Below, piece by piece: positions 8,389-15,845 of a stretch of 64,000 nucleotides of DNA; the stretch's first letter is position 1; every line of letters starts with the position of its first letter. The position numbers and the translations under genes were made by a program. This DNA comes from Thiomicrospira sp. XS5 (lineage in GTDB: Bacteria > Pseudomonadota > Gammaproteobacteria > Thiomicrospirales > Thiomicrospiraceae). Under the pieces are notes generated by a model. It was not told the DNA's origin and did not search any database. It saw only the letters and a program-made list of their open reading frames with translations. Where the stretch lies: assembly GCF_001507555.1 (NCBI RefSeq), contig NZ_LQBO01000001.1, positions 1,550,001 through 1,614,000 of the forward strand, read 5' to 3'.

Positions 8389-9747
8389 ATGCACCGCGCG
8401 CTTCAAGAAGAAAAAGATTGGACACAACGTTATACGGATTTTCTGGAAAATCAGGCTTCCCGTGAAGCGCGTATTGTGTATCAACGCGATCGGGCACGGG
8501 TCATTCACTCGGCCTCGTTCCGGCGCCTGCAAGCCAAAACCCAAATCTTCGGTTTGAACGAGTCCGATTTCTATCGCACACGTTTAACCCATTCGATGGA
8601 AGTGGCGCAAATTGGGTCAGGCCTGGTGGAACAGCTGATTACGGTTGGCGACGGCAAGGATTATTTGGATTGGCTGCCATCGTTTTATTTGATTGAAGCC
8701 ATTTGTTTGGCGCATGATTTGGGGCACCCGCCTTACGGTCATGGCGGGGAAGTGGCTTTGAATTATATGATGCGCATGCACGGCGGGTTTGAGGGCAACG
8801 CCCAAACCTTACGCATTCTAGCGCGCCTGGGCGAATATACATCCAAAAATGGGATCGACCTGTCGCGTCGCGCCACGCTCGGCGTTCTGAAGTATCCGGC
8901 GGTTTACGACGAGGTAATTGCATTAAATAAAGCCTATCAAAGCCAAATGCAGGAACCGGATGCGTTTGACTTCAGAACGCTGGATATGAGCCGTTGGTAC
9001 CCGCCGAAAGCCAGTGTGTTTATGGAAGAGAAAACTCAATTTGAGTGGGTGCTGGATTTGTTTTCCGACTCCGATAAAGAGCTGTTCACGCAATTGAAAG
9101 CGAATGAGGAAGGCTTTCACAAAACTCAATATAAGGCGCTGGATACCACCATTATGGAGTTGGCCGATGACATTGCCTATGGTATTCACGACTTGGAAGA
9201 TGCCGTGGCGATGGGCATGGTGAACCGTGAGCTCTGGGAGGCCGAAGTCATGGAACACCCGGACTTCAAACGCTACCCATTGTGGGATGACGTGATGACA
9301 AAACGCTTGTTCAGTCCGCGTTCCAAAGACCGTAAGCACGCCATCAGTAAAATGGTCGGGATTATGGTGGAAAGTGTCCATATCGATGAAAACGAAGTGT
9401 TCGAACATCCGCTGTTGCGTTATCAGGCTAAGTTGGGTGAAGCGGAAATGACGGTGTTGGAATTGTTGAAAACCTTCGTCTATATCCACGTCATTACCTT
9501 GCCGGAAGTAAAAGGCATGGAGTATAAAGGGCAGCTGATTACCTTGGACTTATTCAAATCCTTACGCGCCAATCCGCAGGCTTTGTTGCCGCGAAACACC
9601 TTTATGAAATACGACCGCGCCGAGTCGGAACGGGATCGTCAAAGAGTGATTTCCGATTACATCGCCGGGATGACCAATACCTATGCCTCCCGTATGTATG
9701 AGAAGTTTTTCACTGCCTCGCAAGGGTCGATCTTTGACCGCATTTAG
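8389..9747 (+). CDS. dgt: Deoxyguanosinetriphosphate triphosphohydrolase-like HD protein
   Basis: The 452-residue protein hydrolyses dNTPs, classically dGTP to deoxyguanosine and triphosphate. The HD metal site is intact: RTRLTHSMEV with His68, AHDLGHPPYGHGG with His109-Asp110, His113 and His118, and ELADDIAYG later. The N-terminal FRRLQAKTQIF is typical of the family. The ribosome site TAGGAG lies 6 bases before the ATG. Related dGTPases in Vibrio restrict phage by draining dNTPs, so a defence role is possible but not indicated by neighbours. A TCAGGCCTGG near-motif lies inside (8617). A MITE-like element ends 50 bp upstream. Confidence 0.92.
   Translation: MHRALQEEKDWTQRYTDFLENQASREARIVYQRDRARVIHSASFRRLQAKTQIFGLNESDFYRTRLTHSMEVAQIGSGLVEQLITVGDGKDYLDWLPSFYLIEAICLAHDLGHPPYGHGGEVALNYMMRMHGGFEGNAQTLRILARLGEYTSKNGIDLSRRATLGVLKYPAVYDEVIALNKAYQSQMQEPDAFDFRTLDMSRWYPPKASVFMEEKTQFEWVLDLFSDSDKELFTQLKANEEGFHKTQYKALDTTIMELADDIAYGIHDLEDAVAMGMVNRELWEAEVMEHPDFKRYPLWDDVMTKRLFSPRSKDRKHAISKMVGIMVESVHIDENEVFEHPLLRYQAKLGEAEMTVLELLKTFVYIHVITLPEVKGMEYKGQLITLDLFKSLRANPQALLPRNTFMKYDRAESERDRQRVISDYIAGMTNTYASRMYEKFFTASQGSIFDRI
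8617..8626 (+). repeat. Near-match of the CCAGGCCTGG motif inside dgt
   Basis: TCAGGCCTGG followed by TGG; it is read as Ser-Gly-Leu-Val in the dgt frame. One mismatch from the core. Confidence 0.6.
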
Positions 9748-9771
9748 GTATAGAAAGAGTCGGTTTATACC

Positions 9772-12048
9772 TTAGGAATGGCTTGAGATAAAATCTTCAA
9801 GCTGTTTATATTTCAAGGGTTTTGAAAAGTGATACCCTTGGAAGAGTTCACACCCATAATCGCATAACTGTTGTAGCTGATCGGGGGTTTCCACGCCTTC
9901 GGCCAGGGTGCGCATATTCAACTTCTGACCGATTTCGATAATGCTTTCCACTAAGCCGTGGTCGGCTTGTTTGTTCTGCACGTTATCAATGAAACTCTTG
10001 TCGATTTTCAGTTCGTCAAAAGGCAGTTTTCGGAGCAGACTCAAGGATGAGAAGCCGGTTCCGAAGTCGTCCAGCGATAACCAGATGCCGCGCCGCTGTA
10101 ATCGAATCAGCAAATCATGAACGTATTCAAAATCCTCAATGAACAAGGACTCGGTCACTTCAATGGTGAGCAGGTCGGCCGGATAACCGTTTTTTTCGAT
10201 GGCGTCCGTTAGGTCATGATAAAAACCATGGCTCATGAATTGGCGGGCTGAGACATTGAGAGAGAGGCGGAAACGTATGTTGTGGTTTTTTTGAAATTCC
10301 GCCATGTGACGCAAAGCCGTGTCGAGAATGTAATGACCGAGTTCCGGCATATAGCCGATTTCCTCGGCAATCGGAATGAATTCGGCCGGTGAAATGTCGC
10401 CGAACGTCGGATTCTGCCAACGGACCAGCGCTTCCACGCCGTGCAGTTTCTGGTTTCTGTCCAACTGGGGTTGATAGACCACGTAGATTTCGTTGTATTT
10501 GATGGCCTGGCGGAGCTTGTGTTCTAAGTGAACTTTATGCAAGGTGTTTTGGCGCATGGTTTCGGAAAAGAACTCCACGGCATTTTTATGTCTTTTAGCA
10601 TGGTACATCGCCATGTCCGCACGACTGAGGATGGTTTTGAGCGTGTCGCCGTCCTGCGGATATTGCGCGATTCCGATGCTGACGCCCAGGTTGAAGCGCA
10701 TGTCGTCGATATGAAACGGTAGCGAAAGCGACTTGATGAGGCTGTGTGCCAGTACGGACACCTCCTTCGATGTCGAATGCACGATGATGACGAACTCGTC
10801 GCCACCGAAACGAATCACCGAATCTTTTTTGTGCAATAGGGATTTGAAACGTTTCGAGACTTCGGTCAAGACCGCATCACCGGTTTCATGGCCGAAGTTG
10901 TCGTTGATGTTTTTGAAATTATCCAAATCGAGAAACATCAAACTGTATTCGTAGTTGGGGTGGCTTTCCAATTGGTGTTTGAGTTCGGTGTCCAGATAAT
11001 AGCGGTTGGGTAAATTGGTGAGCGGGTCGTGCGTGGCCTGATGCAGCAGTCGGGTGCGGGTGCGTTCTTCATAGTTGGCGATGGTTCGGAATAGGGCGTA
11101 GGTAATGATGAGCGCAATCAGGAAGAAGGTGCTGTAAGTCATCATCACCCGGCTGAATTCGGGGGTGAGGGTTTTGAGGGGCTGGAACATCGTGACCCAT
11201 AGCTCGTAGCGTTGGTTATAGACCACGCTGCCTAATAGGTTGTTGTTGAAGACTTTCGAGTCCAAGTCGAATGCAAAGGGAGTTGAATAGTGCTTCATTT
11301 CTTCCAGAGTCAGGCCGTAGCGTTCACGGTAATTGCGTTTCAAGCGTGTCAGCAACTCATCCGACAGCGGGTGCATATAGAACTTTTCATAATCGCTTTT
11401 GGGGATACCGGTCACGAACAGGCGGTAATAGTTCAAGTCGCTGATGATGTCGGCATGGCGGAATTCTTCCAGGCGGAAGTTACTGAGGAAGTTGGCTTCG
11501 TCCACTTTCAAGGCGGTGATGATGACGGCAACGACCTTTCCGGCTTCATCACGTAAGGCCTTTCGCATCGGTAAGAGCCAGGTATCGAGTGCGGGGTAAT
11601 CGTAAGTGCGTCCGAGAATCATTTTTTGGCTAACCAACGCTTTTTGGAAGGAGTCACGGGTGATGTCGCTTTCCAGATAGTTAGTGGTTTTGTCAATGTC
11701 CAGGTTGGAGCTGAACGCCACCATGTCGCCCTGCGGTGTCGCCAAACCGAAACCGGCCAGTACGGGTTTGGCCGCCAGCATCTTGTCGAATAGTTGTTGG
11801 GTTTTGGCCAGGTTTTGATAGGTGTGGTTTTCGATGAGCTGTGTGCCGAGCAAGTCGAGGAGCAATTCGTTTTCGACCAGCGTGCTTTGTATGATGTGGT
11901 TGAGCAGGCTGGTGTCGGCGGCGAGCTCTCGCGTTAACTCGTCTTTCATGTTGTTGTATTTGGCGACCGACAAAGAAATAAATACCACCACACTGGCGGA
12001 GAGGATTAGATAAAAAAGCCCCCATAGATTGGAATCAAGACGCTTCAT
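9772..12048 (-). CDS. Membrane GGDEF-EAL cyclic-di-GMP signalling protein with periplasmic sensor
   Basis: From ATG 12048 the protein is 758 residues; an in-frame TTG at 12072 adds 8. Order: helix 8-28, a periplasmic Cache-like sensor (about 35-300), a second helix 304-320, GGDEF (motif 415-419 RFGGDEFVII), then EAL (GVEALVRW at 537-544, LNVSARQF, IEVTES, DDFGTGFSSL, AEGVET). Both catalytic signatures are intact. The RxxD inhibitory site is absent (HKKD instead), so product inhibition is probably lost. Net output, synthesis or hydrolysis of c-di-GMP, cannot be told from sequence. It stands alone, convergent with dgt. Confidence 0.93.
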   Translation of the reverse strand: MKRLDSNLWGLFYLILSASVVVFISLSVAKYNNMKDELTRELAADTSLLNHIIQSTLVENELLLDLLGTQLIENHTYQNLAKTQQLFDKMLAAKPVLAGFGLATPQGDMVAFSSNLDIDKTTNYLESDITRDSFQKALVSQKMILGRTYDYPALDTWLLPMRKALRDEAGKVVAVIITALKVDEANFLSNFRLEEFRHADIISDLNYYRLFVTGIPKSDYEKFYMHPLSDELLTRLKRNYRERYGLTLEEMKHYSTPFAFDLDSKVFNNNLLGSVVYNQRYELWVTMFQPLKTLTPEFSRVMMTYSTFFLIALIITYALFRTIANYEERTRTRLLHQATHDPLTNLPNRYYLDTELKHQLESHPNYEYSLMFLDLDNFKNINDNFGHETGDAVLTEVSKRFKSLLHKKDSVIRFGGDEFVIIVHSTSKEVSVLAHSLIKSLSLPFHIDDMRFNLGVSIGIAQYPQDGDTLKTILSRADMAMYHAKRHKNAVEFFSETMRQNTLHKVHLEHKLRQAIKYNEIYVVYQPQLDRNQKLHGVEALVRWQNPTFGDISPAEFIPIAEEIGYMPELGHYILDTALRHMAEFQKNHNIRFRLSLNVSARQFMSHGFYHDLTDAIEKNGYPADLLTIEVTESLFIEDFEYVHDLLIRLQRRGIWLSLDDFGTGFSSLSLLRKLPFDELKIDKSFIDNVQNKQADHGLVESIIEIGQKLNMRTLAEGVETPDQLQQLCDYGCELFQGYHFSKPLKYKQLEDFISSHS

Positions 12049-12132
12049 GGATGGTTGAACACCTTCGGTCAATGGTTTGAATCTATCTTATTGGATTTTT
12101 AAGGAAAAAGGAATCAGAAGAAACCTGAAAGC

Positions 12133-13320
12133 TTATTTTGGAAGATAGTACTTCTTCGCCACGGCGGGTTTCAATGGTTTTGGAAAACGGCCACACCCTA
12201 AAGGGTATAAAGGCCTGGCGGTTTTGTCGGAAGCGGTCAGGGCGTCTGTTTGGCGTTTTAAGGCCCAGTCGCGGTGCTCCAAGACCAGTTCGGAATCGCT
12301 GGAAAGGGTTTCCAGTGCTTGCACAATGCGCTGGCTGAGGTCGGTGTCTTCCAACGCATTTCCCAGTGCGATGCACAGATTGCGTTGCCATTGTTCAAAG
12401 CCGATTCGGCGTATCGGTGAGCCTTCAAATTGGGTTAAAAACTGGGTTTCGTTCCAATCGAGCAGCTCCAATAAACTGGCGGCGTCGAGCGCGTGTTTGG
12501 GTTTAAAGGCGGTTTCTTCGGTGGCTTCGGTAAATTTATTCCAGGGGCAGACCAGCTGACAATCGTCGCAGCCGTAAATACGATTGCCCATTTTTTCACG
12601 CAATTCGGGTGCAATGACACCTTTGTATTCGATGGTTAAATAGGAAATGCAGCGGCGCGCATCCACCACGGCGTTATCGACGATGGCCTGAGTCGGGCAT
12701 TCGTCGATGCAGGCCGTGCAAGGCCCGCAGCCTTGTTTGTCGAATGGCGGGTCGTTCGGTAACGGCAGATTGGTGTAAAGCTCGCCCAGGAAAAACCAGG
12801 AACCGGCGCGGGGATGAATAATCAGACTGTTTTTACCGATAAAGCCCAGGCCTGCTTTCTCCGCCAGCGGGCGTTCCAACACCGGGGCCGAATCGACAAA
12901 AGCCCGGTAGTGAAACGATTCGGCTTTTTTCACCAGTTCGGCTTCAATTTTTGCGGCGAGCTGTTGCAAGCGTTTGCGCATCAGCTTGTGGTAATCCTTG
13001 TGCAGCGCATAGCGGGAAACGTACGCCTGGCCGTTGGCATGCAATTGCTCGACCGGGGAATGGGCGTCCGGGTCGAAATAATTTAATCGGACACTGATGA
13101 CGCTGACCGTGCCGGGTTCGAGTTCGGCGGGGCGGGTGCGTTTGGTGCCGTGGCGCGCCATATATTCCATGTCGCCGTGGTAATGCTCGCCCAACCAATT
13201 GAAATAATCGGCTTCGTACGCAGACAAATCCGTATCGGTGATGCCGACGTCGGCAAAGCCGAGCGCCTGGCCCCAGTGTTTAATCTTTTCGGCAAGTTGG
13301 TATAATGGCGCTTCCGGCAT
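12133..13320 (-). CDS. queG: Epoxyqueuosine reductase
   Basis: QueG reduces epoxyqueuosine to queuosine in tRNA, using cobalamin and two [4Fe-4S] clusters. The cysteine motifs GCGPCTACIDECP and YGCDDCQLVCPWNKF are intact, and a HEAT-like tail follows. From ATG 13320 the length is 395 residues (E. coli 379) and the start matches the family (LAEKIKHWGQALGF at residue 9). A GTG at 13386 would run into the divergent tsaE promoter region. queG next to tsaE is the usual gammaproteobacterial order, although nnr is missing between them. Motif near-matches lie at 12211 and 12846. Confidence 0.93.
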   Translation of the reverse strand: MPEAPLYQLAEKIKHWGQALGFADVGITDTDLSAYEADYFNWLGEHYHGDMEYMARHGTKRTRPAELEPGTVSVISVRLNYFDPDAHSPVEQLHANGQAYVSRYALHKDYHKLMRKRLQQLAAKIEAELVKKAESFHYRAFVDSAPVLERPLAEKAGLGFIGKNSLIIHPRAGSWFFLGELYTNLPLPNDPPFDKQGCGPCTACIDECPTQAIVDNAVVDARRCISYLTIEYKGVIAPELREKMGNRIYGCDDCQLVCPWNKFTEATEETAFKPKHALDAASLLELLDWNETQFLTQFEGSPIRRIGFEQWQRNLCIALGNALEDTDLSQRIVQALETLSSDSELVLEHRDWALKRQTDALTASDKTARPLYPLGCGRFPKPLKPAVAKKYYLPK

Positions 13321-13407
13321 CTTGAAGAATCGTCTCGCATTGATTGTTTTAATTAAACGTCCTTGCTGTTCGTCAAGGTCGGTCACCGTCAGGAATTGGG
13401 GTTACCA

Positions 13408-13941
13408 ATGGTTCATTCAGAGACACATTCTAGCAAAAACGACGGAACTTCCGAGAAATGCGAGTGGCATTTAGCGGATGAAGCCGCCACTCAGGCCTTT
13501 GCCGAAGCCTGTGCGCAGCTGTGTCGTGACGAATCCGCATTTCAGCCAGGCCTGGTGGTTTATCTGCAAGGCGATTTGGGGGCCGGAAAATCGTTTTTTT
13601 CCCGAGCCTTTATCCAATGTTTTCTGCCGAACCAAAAAGTGAAAAGCCCGACCTATACGCTGGTGGAAACCTACCCGACCGAACACGGCCCGATCCTGCA
13701 TTTCGACCTGTATCGCTTATGCGACCCGGAAGAGCTTGAATTTTTAGCGATTCGCGACCTGATGACGCCGCCGTTTATCGCCTTGGTGGAGTGGCCGTCC
13801 AAAGGCGCCGGAATTTTGCCGGAAGCGGATTTACGCATTGAATTATCGCCGGAAGGCACCGGGCGAAAAGTCTCCATAACCCCTATGAAACCGGCTTTTG
13901 AAGCGTTTGTCAGAAAACTGACGAAAAAATTGGCACGGTAA
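13408..13941 (+). CDS. tsaE: tRNA threonylcarbamoyladenosine biosynthesis ATPase TsaE
   Basis: TsaE is the ATPase that works with TsaB and TsaD to make t6A37 in ANN-decoding tRNAs. The Walker A GDLGAGKSFFSRA (about 55-67), SPTYTLVETY, the HFDLYRLCDPEELEF segment and the VEWP strand are all present. The ATG at 13408 gives 177 residues, longer than E. coli (153) by an unconserved N-terminal extension; the in-frame start at 13363 would overlap more of the queG leader. It heads the tsaE-amiB-mutL-miaA-hfq-hfl series. A perfect CCAGGCCTGG lies at 13546. Confidence 0.92.
   Translation: MVHSETHSSKNDGTSEKCEWHLADEAATQAFAEACAQLCRDESAFQPGLVVYLQGDLGAGKSFFSRAFIQCFLPNQKVKSPTYTLVETYPTEHGPILHFDLYRLCDPEELEFLAIRDLMTPPFIALVEWPSKGAGILPEADLRIELSPEGTGRKVSITPMKPAFEAFVRKLTKKLAR
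13546..13555 (+). repeat. CCAGGCCTGG motif copy inside tsaE
   Basis: Perfect core with tail TGGTTTAT; it is read as Pro-Gly-Leu-Val-Val, in the strand just before the P-loop. Confidence 0.85.
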
Positions 13942-13995
13942 TTGATTATGACTAGTCACGTGATATTTAAAATACAAAATATAGTGGGTAGTGCC

Positions 13996-15576
13996 ATGAT
14001 CAGAAAAAATAGCTCCAACATCCTGAGAAACACCATTACTGCGCTTGTTGTCGTTATGGTTATTGTTATGTCATCCACCGCTTGGGCGGCGTCCTTGACC
14101 AAAATGCGTTTGGGTCAAGGTACCGATAAAACCCGTGTGGTCTTTGAAATCAAGAAAAACCACCGTTTTGAAATCACCGAGTTGAAGAACCCGGCCCGTA
14201 TCGTGGTCGATTTCTACAAAGCGGATAACCAACTGACCTTCTCGAAAATGAAATTCCTCGACGCACGCATCAAAGGGGCGCGCGTCAAAAACCAGTCCAA
14301 GCGCACTCGTGTGGTATTGGATTTGCGTGACGACTTTGATTACCGTTATTTCACACTGGCAAAAAATAAGCGCGGTGCCGAGCGCGTGGTGATTGATGTG
14401 ACCAACGTCAAACAATCCGCGGTGTTGGCGAAAAAAGCCAAAGCGCAGCCGAAGCCGACTAAAACCGTTGCCAAAGTGAAAAAACCGGCGGTCAAAGCCA
14501 AACCGACTCAAGTGGCAAAAGTCGCTGTCAAAAAAGCGCCTGCAAAAGCGGTGAAAAAAGTCGCTCAAAAAGAAACCCCGAAAACAGTGAAAAAAGCCGC
14601 TGTCAAAGTCGCCAAAGTCTCGACGGCCAAAAAAGATGTGACTCGAAATGCGCAAACGCAAAGCTTGTTGAATAAAGACAGTGACATTTTTGCGCCGCAA
14701 AATAAAGAATTGGTGGTTGCCATCGACGCTGGACACGGCGGTAAAGACACCGGTGCCATCGGTCATAACAACCTTCGCGAAAAAGACGTGGTGTTGCGCT
14801 TGGCGAAAAAACTGAAAAAATACATTGATGCGAAACCGGGCATGCGTGCGGTTTTGACGCGTGAAAAGGACGTGTTCATTCCATTGCATAAACGTGTTCG
14901 CATCGCTCACCAAAAAGACGCTGACATTTTCTTGTCACTGCACGCCGATGCCTTCCCAAATCCGAAAGCGCGTGGCGGTTCGGTGTACATTTTGTCCACG
15001 ACGGGCGCCAGTAGTGTGATGGCGCGTATTTTGGCGAAATCCGAAAACGCTTCTTTGCAGGATGTGAAGTTGAAAGGGCGTGACGCCGATGTGGCCTTTG
15101 TTCTGTCCGACTTGACGCGTTCCGCGAACATTCGTGCCAGCCGTAAACTGGGGCAAGTGATTCTGGGCGAAATGGGAAAAAATGTCCATTTGCATAAAAA
15201 ATCGGTTCAGTCCGCTAACTTCGCGGTCTTGAAATCCATCGATATGCCATCGCTGTTGATTGAAACGGCGTTCATCTCGAACCCGGGTGAAGCGCGAAAA
15301 TTGAATTCCGACCGTTTCCAAACACAAATGGCGCGTTCCATCGTCAGCGGATTGGACAAGTTTGTGAAACGCAATGCCACCAAACCACGCTGGGGCGAGC
15401 AGCTTTACGTTCACTACCGTGTGCAGAAAGGGGATACCTTGTCTGAAATCGCCGAGAACTACAATATTTCCACTTACAAGCTGAAAAAAATCAACAACAT
15501 CCGAAAAGCGGACCGCCTATACGTTGGCAAAAAACTGCGTATCCCGGTTTCCGAGGATGTGATTGCTTCCTTGTAA
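13996..15576 (+). CDS. amiB: N-acetylmuramoyl-L-alanine amidase with AMIN and LysM domains
   Basis: This 526-residue periplasmic amidase cleaves septal peptidoglycan for daughter-cell separation. Domains: signal peptide 1-31 (ends SSTAWAA), AMIN 32-135, a Lys/Ala/Pro/Val-rich linker 142-215, Amidase_3 about 238-460 (zinc ligands in DAGHGGKD, the REKD Glu and LHAD, catalytic Glu in LIETAFISN), and LysM 475-522 (YRVQKGDTLSEIAENY). The ATG at 13996 gives a clean signal peptide, while in-frame starts at 13942-13948 would bury it. The histone-like linker, about 75 residues, is unusual. Activation by an EnvC or NlpD partner is expected. Confidence 0.92.
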   Translation: MIRKNSSNILRNTITALVVVMVIVMSSTAWAASLTKMRLGQGTDKTRVVFEIKKNHRFEITELKNPARIVVDFYKADNQLTFSKMKFLDARIKGARVKNQSKRTRVVLDLRDDFDYRYFTLAKNKRGAERVVIDVTNVKQSAVLAKKAKAQPKPTKTVAKVKKPAVKAKPTQVAKVAVKKAPAKAVKKVAQKETPKTVKKAAVKVAKVSTAKKDVTRNAQTQSLLNKDSDIFAPQNKELVVAIDAGHGGKDTGAIGHNNLREKDVVLRLAKKLKKYIDAKPGMRAVLTREKDVFIPLHKRVRIAHQKDADIFLSLHADAFPNPKARGGSVYILSTTGASSVMARILAKSENASLQDVKLKGRDADVAFVLSDLTRSANIRASRKLGQVILGEMGKNVHLHKKSVQSANFAVLKSIDMPSLLIETAFISNPGEARKLNSDRFQTQMARSIVSGLDKFVKRNATKPRWGEQLYVHYRVQKGDTLSEIAENYNISTYKLKKINNIRKADRLYVGKKLRIPVSEDVIASL

Positions 15577-15610
15577 ACACCGTATTAATCCAACCCACAT
15601 TCATTTTTTG

Positions 15611-15630
15611 AATATCACGTAATATCACGT
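15611..15630 (+). repeat. Tandem 10-bp repeat AATATCACGT
   Basis: Two exact adjacent copies follow amiB. The same 10-mer occurs inverted at 13958-13967 upstream of amiB. Function is unknown. Confidence 0.5.
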
Positions 15631-15632
15631 TC

Positions 15633-15666
15633 GCCAGGCCCTTCTCAGGGGGCTTGGCATTTTTTT
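15633..15666 (+). terminator. Intrinsic terminator of amiB
   Basis: GCCAGGCCC (15633-15641) pairs with GGGCTTGGC (15650-15658) with one G-U, followed by seven T (15660-15666). Confidence 0.75.
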
Positions 15667-15667
15667 A

Positions 15668-15677
15668 CCAGGCCTGG
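15668..15677 (+). repeat. CCAGGCCTGG motif copy between amiB and mutL
   Basis: Perfect core with tail TCGTTTTTGG, directly after the amiB terminator T-run. The 15577-15845 gap also holds the tandem repeat, the terminator and the mutL promoter, and nothing else was recognised. Confidence 0.85.
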
Positions 15678-15724
15678 TCGTTTTTGGGCTTTGCCATCCG
15701 GCTGCTTTCGCTTTTAAAACCCCG

Positions 15725-15753
15725 CTGATAATCCCCGCATAAATCGCTATAAT
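15725..15753 (+). promoter_or_regulatory. Candidate sigma-70 promoter for mutL
   Basis: CTGATA (15725-15730, 4 of 6 matches) and TATAAT (15748-15753, perfect) are 17 bp apart, 92 bp before the mutL ATG. Confidence 0.5.
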
Positions 15754-15845
15754 GACGAGCATAAAATCGTCCGAATCCATGAACCGGATTTAGATATTGG
15801 ATATCGATTACAACGCTTTCATAAACAAACCGACTAAGAATTTTC

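Noticed and set aside
8124-8390. An 88-residue minus-strand ORF over the MITE-like element
   Set aside because: It is almost fully contained in the inverted-repeat element and its codons follow the hairpin arms, so it is probably not coding.
14071-14913. A 280-residue ORF antisense to amiB
   Set aside because: It is rich in Phe, Arg and His because it mirrors the Lys-rich linker; the sense strand has clear amidase domains.
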